Below are positions 42,376 to 51,392 of a stretch of DNA of 64,000 bases, in pieces (position 1 is the first letter of the stretch; each line of letters begins with the position of its first letter). The notes under the pieces are model-generated. The model saw nothing but the letters and a program-made list of their open reading frames with translations. It did no database searches and was not told the DNA's origin. Position numbers and translations under genes: made by a program. This DNA is from JBICHN01 sp043101845 (GTDB lineage Bacteria; Planctomycetota; Phycisphaerae; Phycisphaerales; UBA5793). The stretch covers positions 558,001 through 622,000 of the forward strand of contig JBICHN010000011.1 of assembly GCA_043101845.1 (NCBI GenBank), read 5' to 3'.

Positions 42376-43770
42376 ATGGTGAACACGACAATGAGAGTTC
42401 GAGGCGGCATCGCAGTTATTCTGATCATTGGTTTCGGTGGGGCCCCGGCCGAGAGTCAGTCGTGCGACAAGTGGTTTGCCAGCAACACCGGTTGCGAGAA
42501 CGGTCAGCGCACGCTGGTCAAGACCACCGTTCTCAATAATTTCTCGGTCCTGGCCGACGCGTACGATGCGATCTACGGCGCCACTCCGCACGATGGTTCC
42601 GCGGGAGTCCGCGGCAGAGCGGAAGGGTTCGACGGGATCGGTGTCGTCGGATCCGGCGGAGGCGGTGTGTGGGGCGCCGACGAGACAATTCCCGGGATCG
42701 GTGTCCAGGGGAATTCATACGGCATGCACGGAGCCGGCGTCGACGGCTACGCCCTTCCGGCGGTATTCCAGCCTGACGGCCCGGGGTCGGGAGTGGGGGT
42801 TCGAGGGACCACCTATCGGCACTCTGGCCGCGGTGTGCATGGGATCGCGATACCGACCACCGGTACGGGGATCGGCGTATTTGGCGAATCCTACAGCGCC
42901 AGTGGCTACGGCGTATATGGGAGTTCACCACACATCGGGGTCGTCGGACTGTCCGACGCAGACGGTGGAATCGGGTTGTATGGCGGCGCCGGCGGCGCGA
43001 ATTCGTTTGCGGGGTGGTTCGCCGGACGAACGCACTTCACCGACCATGTCGGAATCGGACGGGAGACGCCGTTCAACTCGAGCACGGTCTTCTCGGTCCG
43101 GGCCGATTCGACCGGCTACGGCGGGATGTACATGGAGACGACGAACGACTCCGGGAAGCCGTTCTACGGCTACTCGGCGAACGGCAGCGTCGACGCGTTC
43201 CATTACTACGACGGCGGCTCGGACCAGTGGCGGCTCGCGCTCGGCTCGACCCGTCTCTCGGTGAACCGGTACGACGGCCGGGTGGGCGTGGGGACGACGA
43301 CGCCCTCGGCGCTCCTCCATGTGAACGGCACGGCGGCGAAGCCGGGCGGCGGCTCGTGGTCGGTCGCGTCGGATGAGCGGTTGAAGACGGAGATCGCGCC
43401 GCTGACGGGCGCGCTGGACACGCTGCTCGCGCTCGAGGGCGTGACCTTCCGGTACCGGGACCCCGAGGCGATCGGAGAGTTGCCGGGTCGGCGGATCGGC
43501 ATGGTCGCGCAGCAGGTCGAGGAAGTGATGCCGGACTGGGTGAGCGGGGAGGAGTCGGCGGGTGGGTACAAGCGGCTGACCTACCGCGGCTTCGAACCGC
43601 TCGCGGTCGAAGCGCTGCGTGAACTCGCGCAGGAGAACGAGACCCTCCGACACGACCATGACGAACTTCGCGCCGAACTCGAAGTGCGGTCGCGGCGACT
43701 CGACGCGCAGGCGCGCGAACTCGCTGAACTTCGCGCGGTCGTCGAGCGGCTCGCGGGAGCTTCGCCGTGA
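42376..43770 (+). CDS. Exported protein with phage-type S74 chaperone domain
   Basis: A 464-residue protein. A signal peptide occupies residues 1-28. A glycine-rich region with repeated short units (GVGVRG, GRGVHGI, GIGVFGE, GYGVYG, GIGLYGG) spans about 75-215 and looks like a triple beta-helix. From about 330 the S74 intramolecular chaperone signature SDERLKTEIAPL appears, followed by a GMVAQQVEEVMP segment and a C-terminal coiled coil. In phage tail spikes this domain drives trimerisation and then cleaves itself off. GGAGG precedes the ATG. There are no phage genes nearby, so a trimeric surface fibre is likely. Confidence 0.8.
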   Translation: MVNTTMRVRGGIAVILIIGFGGAPAESQSCDKWFASNTGCENGQRTLVKTTVLNNFSVLADAYDAIYGATPHDGSAGVRGRAEGFDGIGVVGSGGGGVWGADETIPGIGVQGNSYGMHGAGVDGYALPAVFQPDGPGSGVGVRGTTYRHSGRGVHGIAIPTTGTGIGVFGESYSASGYGVYGSSPHIGVVGLSDADGGIGLYGGAGGANSFAGWFAGRTHFTDHVGIGRETPFNSSTVFSVRADSTGYGGMYMETTNDSGKPFYGYSANGSVDAFHYYDGGSDQWRLALGSTRLSVNRYDGRVGVGTTTPSALLHVNGTAAKPGGGSWSVASDERLKTEIAPLTGALDTLLALEGVTFRYRDPEAIGELPGRRIGMVAQQVEEVMPDWVSGEESAGGYKRLTYRGFEPLAVEALRELAQENETLRHDHDELRAELEVRSRRLDAQARELAELRAVVERLAGASP

Positions 43771-43832
43771 TGATCCTGGCCGTGCTTGAACGCGGCGGGC
43801 CCGCCGCCTACTCTCCCCCTGCATCTACGGAT

Positions 43833-43906
<74 letters not shown>

Positions 43907-43914
43907 TTTCAGCG

Positions 43915-43944
43915 AACCCCAGAGTCATCGAGGCTCTGGGGTTT
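43915..43944 (+). terminator. Terminator of the initiator tRNA gene
   Basis: A 10-bp stem AACCCCAGAG/CTCTGGGGTT with a 9-nt loop and a TTT tail, 8 nt after the tRNA. Confidence 0.75.
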
Positions 43945-43975
43945 GTCATGCGCGTGGGGGTTTGTCATGCGCGTG
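43938..43975. repeat. 19-bp tandem duplication
   Basis: GGGGTTTGTCATGCGCGTG occurs twice in a row (43938-43956 and 43957-43975) with no mismatch. The first copy contains the 3' arm of the terminator hairpin. It lies between the tRNA and the converging GNAT gene. Confidence 0.85.
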
Positions 43976-43998
43976 TCCTGCGTTCGCGCGGACTCGAA

Positions 43999-44790
43999 TC
44001 ATCCCGGCATGCGGACGAGCAGCGCCATGTGGCCGTGCGCGCGGAATCCGATACGCGTATAGACGGGCGCGCCCATCTCTGACGCCTGAAGAAGCCCGGT
44101 GGCGTACCCGCGATCCCACGCGAGCCGGAGTGGCTCGGCGGTGAGGTGGGCGCCGAGGCCTTTTCCTCGATGTTCCGGGAGCGTGGCGACGCCGTAGATT
44201 CCCGCGAGTCCGTCATGCAGATAGACGAGCGAAGTGCTGACCATTCGACCGTCATGCTCGGCGGCGTAATAGTGCGCGGCGCCGGGCGCGCTTGCCGCCG
44301 CCCGATCGACTCCGAACAGCGATCCGACCGCGAGCGGAAGCCCGTACCCGTCGGAGACGGCCCGCGCCCAATCGTCGGCTTCATCCACCGTGACCTCCCG
44401 GAAGGTGTACCCGTCGGGAAGCGTCGTAGGCGTCAGCGTGTCGGGCGTCACCGACATGAGCGGCATCGATTCGGCCGGGACGAACCCGAGTATGGACGCG
44501 GCGTCGAGTTGCTCCGGGGCGCCCTCGTCGAGAAAGAGGATTGCGGAGGGAACATCCGTGTCGCCGAGCGGCGCCGCTTCACGAGCGATATCCGCAGGCG
44601 CCGCGGAACGGTTGAACAACGCCAGGTTGCCGAACGGATGCGGCTCCCCGGTGATGTAGCGGAAGCAGGTGGGCGACTTGAGCGCATCGTCCGGCGCGAG
44701 CACCGTGCGAAAGAAGTGATCGAGGTGATCGGCGATCACACTGGCCGCGGCCGGTTCGGTCGCGGGGAGGGTTCCAGATTCGGAGAGCAT
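43999..44790 (-). CDS. GNAT-family N-acetyltransferase
   Basis: A 263-residue enzyme with a C-terminal GNAT fold from about residue 130. The acetyl-CoA-binding segment GVATLPEHRGKGLGAHLTAE and the following TGLLQASEMGAPVYTRIGFR are clear. The N-terminal 125 residues are a helical region with no recognised fold. GGAAG lies 5 nt before the ATG at 44790. The substrate is unknown. Confidence 0.85.
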   Translation of the reverse strand: MLSESGTLPATEPAAASVIADHLDHFFRTVLAPDDALKSPTCFRYITGEPHPFGNLALFNRSAAPADIAREAAPLGDTDVPSAILFLDEGAPEQLDAASILGFVPAESMPLMSVTPDTLTPTTLPDGYTFREVTVDEADDWARAVSDGYGLPLAVGSLFGVDRAAASAPGAAHYYAAEHDGRMVSTSLVYLHDGLAGIYGVATLPEHRGKGLGAHLTAEPLRLAWDRGYATGLLQASEMGAPVYTRIGFRAHGHMALLVRMPG

Positions 44791-44880
44791 GTTGACTTCC
44801 AGAAGGCGACGACGGGACCCGCGGAGTATACCGGGGTCGTGAGTTGAACACCCCACGCGTTTTCGCCGCACAGCAACGCA

Positions 44881-47685
44881 CTACGGACCATCTGCTGCGG
44901 CGCCACCCGAAAGGGCCGCCTCGTATTCCGCGAGGTGGGCCTCGCCGATCGCATGATTGGGGCTGAGTTCGAGCACGCGTCGCTGGATTTCGATGGCGAG
45001 CGCCGTGTCGCCGGTGAGGTGTTGGGCGCGGGCGAGTGTGTCGAGACAGACGGCGAGGTCAGGATGCCTTGATTCTTCCGCCGCTTCGCAGGCGCTCGCG
45101 GCGAGATCGAGCGCCCGGGTCAAGTCACGAAGTCCTTCGATGTCTCGCGTCAGGATCCATGCGACGAATCGATCATCCGTGGGCGCCGCCTTTCCGTCCA
45201 CTCGACGGCTCTCCAACTCTCCCAGCCATTCGCGCGCCAGCGTCTCGGCGTCCTGAGCGCGGCCGAGTTCGATGTACGCGGTGATCAGGCCCATCGTCGC
45301 ATATCGGGTCCAGCCATGATGCGGCCCGAGAATCCTCCGTTTGATCGGAAGACTGGTTTCCAGCATCTCCACCGCGTCGGCATGGCGGCCCATTTCGTTA
45401 TAGACCCCGCCAAGATTCGTCAACGCGGCCAGGGTGTTCCGATGTTCGAGTCCGAGTGTGGAGCGGAATCCCTCAATGCAGCTCAGATACAGCGGTTCCG
45501 CTTCGGTCCAGTGTCCATAGTACTCGCAGCAGCATGCGAGCTGAAAGGACTTCTCGAGTGTCGTGGGATGGAGCGGTTCGAAGATCTGCCGCGAGATCGC
45601 GAGAGCTTCCGAATGCAGTTTGATCGCGTCATCCTCGCGGCCGAGTTGCTCGTAAGTCGAAGCCAGATTCGAGGTGGCCGCGATCGTATGCGGGTGCTCT
45701 CGACCCTTGTCCGCTATCACGAGCCTCACGACCTCGCGGTTGACAGATTCGGCCTCCTCAAACCTCGCCTGCATGTTGTACAGCACCCCGAGGTTGTTGA
45801 GTAACGGGAGATGAAACGGATCGGACTCGCCGAGGGTCGCTCTCGCGACCTCGAGCGTTTCCAGGAGCAGTTCCTCGGCTTCTTCGAACCGGTGCATGTC
45901 GACATAGACGATTGCCAGCATGCTCATGGCGGCCAGGGTGTCACGGTGTGTCGGGCCGAGCACGCGTCGCCGATCTTCCAGCGTGCGCGAGGCGAGAGAC
46001 GCCGCCGCGTTATGACGACTCTGATTCACATAGAGCGCCGCGAGACAGTATCTGGTTTCGAGCGTCTCGAGGTGGTCGTCTCCAAGAAGCCGCGTGTTGA
46101 TCTCGACGGCCAGAGGAAGATGCTCCGACGCCTGGTCGTACATCCCGAGTGACTTGTACACATCGCCGATGATGTGATGAAGCTCCGCCGCCACGACTTC
46201 GTCGTTCAACTCGCCCCGCGCAATTCGTTCGGCGGTGGAGTCAAGAATGCTCTTGAGCAGCGTCGTGTCAGTCGACCGGGCGACCGCGGGATCGATACTC
46301 GAGAGCATTTCGATGATAAGTCGTTTGATCTCCGTCGCACGCGTCAGTTCATGCTGCGTGGCGGTCTCCGCGATCTCAGCCCGATCCTTCTGATCCAGCG
46401 CCCAGACCAACCCGCCCGTCGTGCCGGCGAGACCAAGAACGAAGACCAGGACGACCGCGCCAGCCGCGACGACGCGTCCCCGGTTCCGCTTCACAAACTT
46501 GCGCAGTTTGTAGCGGGCGCTTGGTGGTCCGGCGGCGACCGGTTCGTCACTCAGGTGCCGCTGAATGTCCGCGGCGAGACCGTTCGCGGTCTCGTAGCGT
46601 CGCGTTCGATCTTTCTCGAGGCACTTCATGACGATCCAGTCGAGGTCTCCCCGGAGTATCGTGCCGAGTTTCTTCACATCGGCCCGACGCTGCGCCGCCA
46701 TTCGAGTCGCCGTGTCACCCAGGGTTGACAGGCGCGTGCTCGGCCGGTGCGGCTCCTCCTCCCGAATGATGCGCATCATTTCCGCGAGGCCCGCCTTCAT
46801 GAGCGTCTCGTTCTCGAACGGCGTCGTCCCGGTGAGCAACTCGTAGAGCAGAACCCCCAGAGAATAGATGTCGCTCCGAGTGTCAACATCGAGTCCGCTC
46901 ATTTCAGCCTGCTCCGGACTCATGTACGCGGGGGTACCGATCATCTGACGATGCTCGGTGAACATCGTCCGGCTTGTGAGCTCCGCATTTGTCGCTTTCG
47001 CGATGCCGAAATCAATGACCTTCGGCACGGGCGTTCCGTCGTGCAGCGTGACGAGCACATTCGATGGCTTGATATCGCGATGGATGATGCCCTTCTGGTG
47101 GGCATGTTGAATCGCGTGGCACACCTGAGCAAAGAGCTTGAGCCGAGCCGTGGTGTCGAGCCGTTCCGTGTCGCAATAGTCGAGTATCGGTATCCCTTTG
47201 ATGTACTCCATCACAAAGTATGGCCGGCCGGTCTTCGTACTCCCCGCATCGAACACCTTCGCGATATTGGGGTGATCCATCATCGCGAGCGCCTGGCGTT
47301 CCGCTTCGAAGCGGGCGATGACCTGCTTCGTGTCCATCCCGAGCTTGATGATTTTGAGCGCCACCCGCCGCTTGACCGGCGCGCGTTGTTCGGCCATCCA
47401 GACGGCGCCGAATCCTCCTTCGCCGATCTGCTGAAGAAGTTTGTAGCGGTCGATCTCTTCGCCGGGCTGCATGGCGCCGGACGGCGGGGTCGACTGCTCG
47501 ATGGTTTCTTCAGAGTCGCAGGTCTCGAGGAAGCATCCTGCCGAAGCGTCCGCTCGAAGCAGCGCCTCCACTTGATTCCGGACGGTGGGGCGCTCGCGGC
47601 ACCGCTCATTCAGGAACACGGCCCGCGCTCCGGGATCGGATATCTTTCGCGCTGCTTCAAAGATCGTTTCGACTTCGTCGTTCAT
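44881..47685 (-). CDS. Membrane Ser/Thr protein kinase with TPR sensor region
   Basis: A 934-residue protein. Kinase domain at about 78-385: IGEGGFGAVW, the Lys in VALKIIKLG, HRDIKPSNVLV and DFGIAKA are intact, so it should be active. One membrane helix at about 405-428 (AGAVVLVFVLGLAG) is followed by about 500 residues of TPR repeats outside, many with the LGxxHxxTL pattern of kinesin-light-chain-like TPRs. GGAGG lies 8 nt before the ATG. It follows an ECF sigma gene by 85 bp, the usual planctomycete pair. Targets are unknown. Confidence 0.93.
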   Translation of the reverse strand: MNDEVETIFEAARKISDPGARAVFLNERCRERPTVRNQVEALLRADASAGCFLETCDSEETIEQSTPPSGAMQPGEEIDRYKLLQQIGEGGFGAVWMAEQRAPVKRRVALKIIKLGMDTKQVIARFEAERQALAMMDHPNIAKVFDAGSTKTGRPYFVMEYIKGIPILDYCDTERLDTTARLKLFAQVCHAIQHAHQKGIIHRDIKPSNVLVTLHDGTPVPKVIDFGIAKATNAELTSRTMFTEHRQMIGTPAYMSPEQAEMSGLDVDTRSDIYSLGVLLYELLTGTTPFENETLMKAGLAEMMRIIREEEPHRPSTRLSTLGDTATRMAAQRRADVKKLGTILRGDLDWIVMKCLEKDRTRRYETANGLAADIQRHLSDEPVAAGPPSARYKLRKFVKRNRGRVVAAGAVVLVFVLGLAGTTGGLVWALDQKDRAEIAETATQHELTRATEIKRLIIEMLSSIDPAVARSTDTTLLKSILDSTAERIARGELNDEVVAAELHHIIGDVYKSLGMYDQASEHLPLAVEINTRLLGDDHLETLETRYCLAALYVNQSRHNAAASLASRTLEDRRRVLGPTHRDTLAAMSMLAIVYVDMHRFEEAEELLLETLEVARATLGESDPFHLPLLNNLGVLYNMQARFEEAESVNREVVRLVIADKGREHPHTIAATSNLASTYEQLGREDDAIKLHSEALAISRQIFEPLHPTTLEKSFQLACCCEYYGHWTEAEPLYLSCIEGFRSTLGLEHRNTLAALTNLGGVYNEMGRHADAVEMLETSLPIKRRILGPHHGWTRYATMGLITAYIELGRAQDAETLAREWLGELESRRVDGKAAPTDDRFVAWILTRDIEGLRDLTRALDLAASACEAAEESRHPDLAVCLDTLARAQHLTGDTALAIEIQRRVLELSPNHAIGEAHLAEYEAALSGGAAADGP

Positions 47686-47770
47686 CACGCTGGCCTCCGG
47701 AGAACAGATTCGGGGGCGGGTAGAACAATGCGTGAACCGACGCGCTCGTACCCCGCGCCAATTAAGATTT

Positions 47771-48364
47771 TCAATCCAGTCGGTCGGAAGACATGTCGTT
47801 GAAGAGCCAGGCGCGGGCGTACACCCAGTGCCGGTCAGCGGTCGTGGGAGCGAGCCCGAGCGCCTCGGCGGCCTGGCGAAGAGTGAGACCGCCGAAGAAC
47901 CGAAGTTTCACCAGCATGGCCTTCTGCGGATCGTGGACCTCGAACCGGGTGAGCGCGTCATCGAGATCAATGATCTCGGGGATCGAGTGGCCATCGGCGA
48001 CGAGTCGGGCGCCGTCGAGGCGCAAGCGTCGCGCGTTTCCTCCTCGTTTCCGGGCGCCGCGGGCTCGCGCGCGGTCGATGATGATGCGTCGCATCGCTTC
48101 AGCCGCCGCGCCGAAGAAGTGGGCGCGGCTCTCCCAACTGATCTCGCCGCCCGGGTTCGGGCCCACGAGTCGCAGATAGGCTTCATGGACGAGCGCCGTC
48201 GCCTGGAGCGTTTGTCCCGGATTCTCGCGCGCGAGTCGCGCCCGCGCGAGCGCGCGAAGTTCCTCGTACACCAGCAGCAGCAGTTGGTCCGCAGACGAGT
48301 CGTCCCCGCTGGCGGCGGCGTTCATCAGGAGCGTCACTTCTCGCCCCTCGTGTGAACTTTGCAT
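47771..48364 (-). CDS. ECF sigma factor linked to a Ser/Thr kinase
   Basis: A 197-residue sigma-70-family factor of the planctomycete ECF type in which region 2 has ARENPGQTLQATALVHEAYLRL and the helix-turn-helix in region 4 is LTLRQAAEALGLAPTTADRHW. The ATALVHEAYLRL signature is typical of kinase-linked ECF sigmas. The Ser/Thr kinase gene starts 85 bp downstream on the same strand, so phosphorylation control of this sigma factor or of its partners is likely. Confidence 0.92.
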   Translation of the reverse strand: MQSSHEGREVTLLMNAAASGDDSSADQLLLLVYEELRALARARLARENPGQTLQATALVHEAYLRLVGPNPGGEISWESRAHFFGAAAEAMRRIIIDRARARGARKRGGNARRLRLDGARLVADGHSIPEIIDLDDALTRFEVHDPQKAMLVKLRFFGGLTLRQAAEALGLAPTTADRHWVYARAWLFNDMSSDRLD

Positions 48365-48490
48365 TCACTTATTCTAAAGGGAACACGAACGCCTCTGCAA
48401 CCTCACCGGCCGACGCGTGGCCGCGACGCCGAATCGAACGGTCGCAGCGCGTTGAATTGAGTCGTGGCTCATGCGGTTTCGTCCGAGGCG

Positions 48491-48991
48491 CTATCTCGAG
48501 GGCGCCGGCACATGTTGATCGATGAGGATCGGGTTGCCGTCGGGATCGAGGATCATGAAGCTCGCCGGGCCGTCGGTCGTTTCGTCGGCTTCGACCATGA
48601 AGTCGATGCCCTGGCGTTTGAGTTCCGCCTGAATCGCGCGGACATCATCGAACTTCTCGAGCGTGTTCGCGTCGCGATCCCAGCCCGGATTGAAGGTCAT
48701 GATGTTCTGTTCGAACATGCCCTGAAAGAGGCCGATCGTGGCGGTTTCGTTCTGGAGGATGAGCCAGTTCTGCGTCGGGTCGCCGCCGATCGCGCGAAAG
48801 CCGAGCTTTTCGTAGAACGCGCGGGAAGCCTCGAGATCCTTCACCGCGAGACTGACCGAGAAGTTGCCGAGGCTCATGGTCGATTCTCCGGTCTCTGATT
48901 GAGAGTTGGTGGATGGAGCGGCGTCATTCGTCGTGGTTGCGCAGCCGACGCCTAGGAGGCACGCGAAGAGACAAGCGACGAGTCGAAGCAC
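48491..48991 (-). CDS. VOC-superfamily lipoprotein (glyoxalase/bleomycin-resistance fold)
   Basis: A 166-residue protein. The start is GTG with GGAG 7 nt upstream. Residues 1-18 form a lipoprotein signal with the lipobox LGVGC (Cys17). A VOC fold follows: SLAVKDLEASRAFYEKLGFR at the start and ASFMILDPDGNPILIDQH at the end. The metal ligands usual in glyoxalase-type members are partly in place (Glu or Asp near the ends). The substrate is unknown. Attachment to the membrane is unusual for this fold, but an internal ATG at MSLGNFSVSL is a cytoplasmic alternative. Confidence 0.8.
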   Translation of the reverse strand: MLRLVACLFACLLGVGCATTTNDAAPSTNSQSETGESTMSLGNFSVSLAVKDLEASRAFYEKLGFRAIGGDPTQNWLILQNETATIGLFQGMFEQNIMTFNPGWDRDANTLEKFDDVRAIQAELKRQGIDFMVEADETTDGPASFMILDPDGNPILIDQHVPAPSR

Positions 48992-49097
48992 GGGTGGTCT
49001 CCAGGGCGGGACGAATCGAATGGAATCGCGAAGATCGAACGAGGACCAGTATACAGACGCCGGCGATCGCCCGTGTCGAGGCGGTGACCGCGAATTC

Positions 49098-49391
49098 TCA
49101 AGATCCGATGCGATCCATCTCGTAAATGGTGAGTTCGATGAGCGCGCCGTCGGTCGCCCGCTGGAATGACTGAAGATGCGGCGCGTTCATGTGCGCCAGC
49201 CAGAGTTCTCGCGATTCCCAGTTCTCATAGAACAGGAACCGAGCAGGATCATCACGATCCTGGTGCAGATCGTACTGCAGGCATCCCGCTTCGTCGCGCG
49301 TGATCGGAACGAGCTTCTCGAGTTCGGCACGCACGAGGTTGACCTTCTCGGGCCGGGAACGAATAGTCGCGACGATGGTCAGTTGAGACAT
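49098..49391 (-). CDS. ABM-domain monooxygenase-like protein
   Basis: A 97-residue ferredoxin-like dimeric alpha-beta barrel of the antibiotic biosynthesis monooxygenase family, similar to YgiN. It starts SQLTIVATIRSRPEKV and has the EAGCLQYDLHQDRDDP and FLFYENWESRELWLAHMNAPHL segments. Such proteins oxidise quinols or act on reactive oxygen derivatives. Substrate unknown. Monocistronic as far as can be seen. Confidence 0.85.
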   Translation of the reverse strand: MSQLTIVATIRSRPEKVNLVRAELEKLVPITRDEAGCLQYDLHQDRDDPARFLFYENWESRELWLAHMNAPHLQSFQRATDGALIELTIYEMDRIGS

Positions 49392-49446
49392 GATTGCCGT
49401 TTCTATCGGGTAGCGCCGGGTCGCATGAATCCTCAGTCGTCTCTGC

Positions 49447-50112
49447 TCAGGATTGACGACTCACCATCTCGTTGATCCAGATAGGTGCGAACGGCGAGGT
49501 GCACCCCTTTGAGACCGGGTAGTCTCGAAAGACGCCGAGCTTTTCACCGATGGCGATCGCGCGTTTGCGGTGCTTCGGATGGTTGATGCCGATCTCCACG
49601 AGACAGCAGTTCATCGTCCATTGCGTTTCGGTGGGAGCGTCGGCCATCTCCGACTCGATTCGGTCGAGTAGCGCCTTGAGATCGAGTCCGTCCGCGCCCT
49701 TCGCGACGCGGCCCGCGGTCGCGCTCCACCCGGCGCGCGCCGCCATTGGGTCGTCTTCCGCCATCCACTTCTCGCGGAGCGCCTCCTTCTCGGGGTGGAT
49801 CTTGATCACATAGGAGTAGAGCCAGTCCGCGACCTGCGTGAAGGTGACCGATCGAACCAGCGCATCGAGGTCGTCGGCCGAGAGCTTCTTCGGATCCATG
49901 ATGAGGATCGCGAGGAGGCGGGCGTCCGAATTACCCGTCTTCCAGAGCCCCATCGCGAGCTTGTGATCGGTTTTGATCTTCTTCGCGAGCTTCCGGAGAT
50001 CACCGAGCTTGACGCCGAACTGATTGTCTCCGGCGCCGTACTTCTTGTTGTGCGCCCGCCGCTTTTCATCGCCGAGCGCTTCGAGCTGTTTAAGCGTTTC
50101 ACCGGGAGTCAT
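49447..50112 (-). CDS. DNA alkylation repair protein, AlkD-like HEAT repeat
   Basis: A 221-residue HEAT-repeat protein: ETLKQLEALGDEKRRAHNKKYG at the start is the mark of the AlkD-related COG4912 family, followed by GVKLGDLRKLAKKI, ARLLAILIMDPKKLS and the conserved end CLVEIGINHPKHRKRA. Some members remove 3- and 7-alkylpurines from DNA; this one may act in that way. An open frame to 50241 is not preferred. It is not linked to ada. Confidence 0.75.
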   Translation of the reverse strand: MTPGETLKQLEALGDEKRRAHNKKYGAGDNQFGVKLGDLRKLAKKIKTDHKLAMGLWKTGNSDARLLAILIMDPKKLSADDLDALVRSVTFTQVADWLYSYVIKIHPEKEALREKWMAEDDPMAARAGWSATAGRVAKGADGLDLKALLDRIESEMADAPTETQWTMNCCLVEIGINHPKHRKRAIAIGEKLGVFRDYPVSKGCTSPFAPIWINEMVSRQS

Positions 50113-50355
50113 GATCGGGAGTGTAACAGGATGCGGCCAAGCGTGTGGACCCGGAGTCGGAGGATTCCGGCGAGAGTGTCGCCTCGCGGCCTCTCGGGTT
50201 TCCGCGGGGAATGGGAAGGCGCCTCGGACTCTGCGGTACACGACCGCGAGCCGCGTTGCGGTTGATTGCGCTCGTCGCTCCGCCTTAGAGTCGCGTCGTG
50301 AGTCAGAGGCCGCCGCGGCGGGGCGTCTCGAGAAGCGTCAGGAGGCGAGAGCACC

Positions 50356-51138
50356 GTGTCATCGCATGAAATCCACGCCCTTCGCGAGCGCGCGAAGGAA
50401 CTGCAGTGTCTCTACCGGGTTCACGAGATTCTCTCGCGCCGTGGCGAGGCGCCCGCGCACACCTTCCTCGAAGTGCTCGAAGCCATTCCACTCGGATGGC
50501 AGCGGCCGGAGTCGACCGGCGCGCGAATCGAGTATCTCGGCCGGAGCTATGTCGGCCCCGGGTACTCCTCGACGGGCGAAGCGATCACCGAGACGATACG
50601 ACTCCACGGCGTTGAGGTCGGTCGGGTTGAAGTCGCCGAATCGAGCGCGCCGGACGACGGTCGTCCGGCGTTCCTCGACGAAGAGCGTGAATTGCTCCGC
50701 ACTATTGCGCGGCGACTCGGTGAATACCTCGAATGGAAGCATACTGAACTGCTCGGCGAACGCGCCGGCGCCTCCGGCGTGCACTGGCGTTGGCGCGAGG
50801 CGTACGCCTCCGCTCTCGCCGCGGCGCTCGATGGCAAGCGATTCGGCGTGTCCGAGATCTATCTCGGCGGCAGCGCCGGAACTGGAGATGCGGGTCCGGG
50901 GAGCGACATCGACCTTGTCGTGGTCTTCCACGGCTCCGAGTCGCAGCGCACCGAACTCAGCCTCTGGCTCGAAGGGTGGAGCCGGTGCCTCGGCGCGCTC
51001 GCGTTCCAGCAGACCGGTTACACCTTCCCTGACGGGATCCTGAGCGTGCGCTGGCTCGAGGCAAGTCCCGATCCGCGACGATCGACGGAGTTGAAACCGT
51101 TGACCCTTGGTCACGCTCGCGAACGCTCCACGAAATAG
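50356..51138 (+). CDS. GAF-like sensor fused to a nucleotidyltransferase domain
   Basis: A 260-residue soluble protein. The N-terminal 130 residues start with ALRERAKELQCLYRVHEI, a motif that precedes kinase or PEP-synthase-like domains in signalling proteins, and continue with PLGWQRPESTGARIEY and DEERELLRTIARRLGEYL. The C-terminal half has a Pol-beta-type nucleotidyltransferase signature: GGSAGTG (172-177) and SDIDLVVVF (Asp184, Asp186). The third acidic residue is not obvious. GTG start with GGAGG upstream. This could be a ligand-controlled nucleotide transferase; the combination was not recognised from a named family. Confidence 0.7.
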   Translation: MSSHEIHALRERAKELQCLYRVHEILSRRGEAPAHTFLEVLEAIPLGWQRPESTGARIEYLGRSYVGPGYSSTGEAITETIRLHGVEVGRVEVAESSAPDDGRPAFLDEERELLRTIARRLGEYLEWKHTELLGERAGASGVHWRWREAYASALAAALDGKRFGVSEIYLGGSAGTGDAGPGSDIDLVVVFHGSESQRTELSLWLEGWSRCLGALAFQQTGYTFPDGILSVRWLEASPDPRRSTELKPLTLGHARERSTK

Positions 51139-51323
51139 TCGGTTTCACCATCCATTGCGAATACTTCCGGACCTTCTCCGGACATGCGCAACTCGTCGGC
51201 CCTTTCAACGCTTAGCGGGCTTGTGGCGTTCGTGAAGCGAGACCGTTCCCGACTGATGTGCGCTGAACTGAGGGAGTTTGGTCAACCCCTCACGCTCCAC
51301 TGCGAATCAACAGGTACTGCGAA

Positions 51324-51350
51324 CGCGCTCCGGGGGGAGCGCGGCCTTTT
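51324..51350 (+). terminator. Hairpin with T-run, possible terminator or attenuator
   Basis: An 8-bp stem CGCGCTCC/GGAGCGCG with a GGGG loop is followed by GCCTTTT, 43 nt before the next start codon and 186 nt after the previous stop. It could end the nucleotidyltransferase transcript or attenuate the next gene. Confidence 0.5.
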
Positions 51351-51392
51351 CATTTCGCGCCACTCGGCGCACGAGGCAATGGAGGACAACCA

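Noticed and set aside
42376..43770. Part of a prophage, suggested by the tail-fibre S74 domain
   Set aside because: The gene has a signal peptide, and neighbours are ordinary sigma, tRNA and acetyltransferase genes; no phage structural, lysis or integration gene is present.
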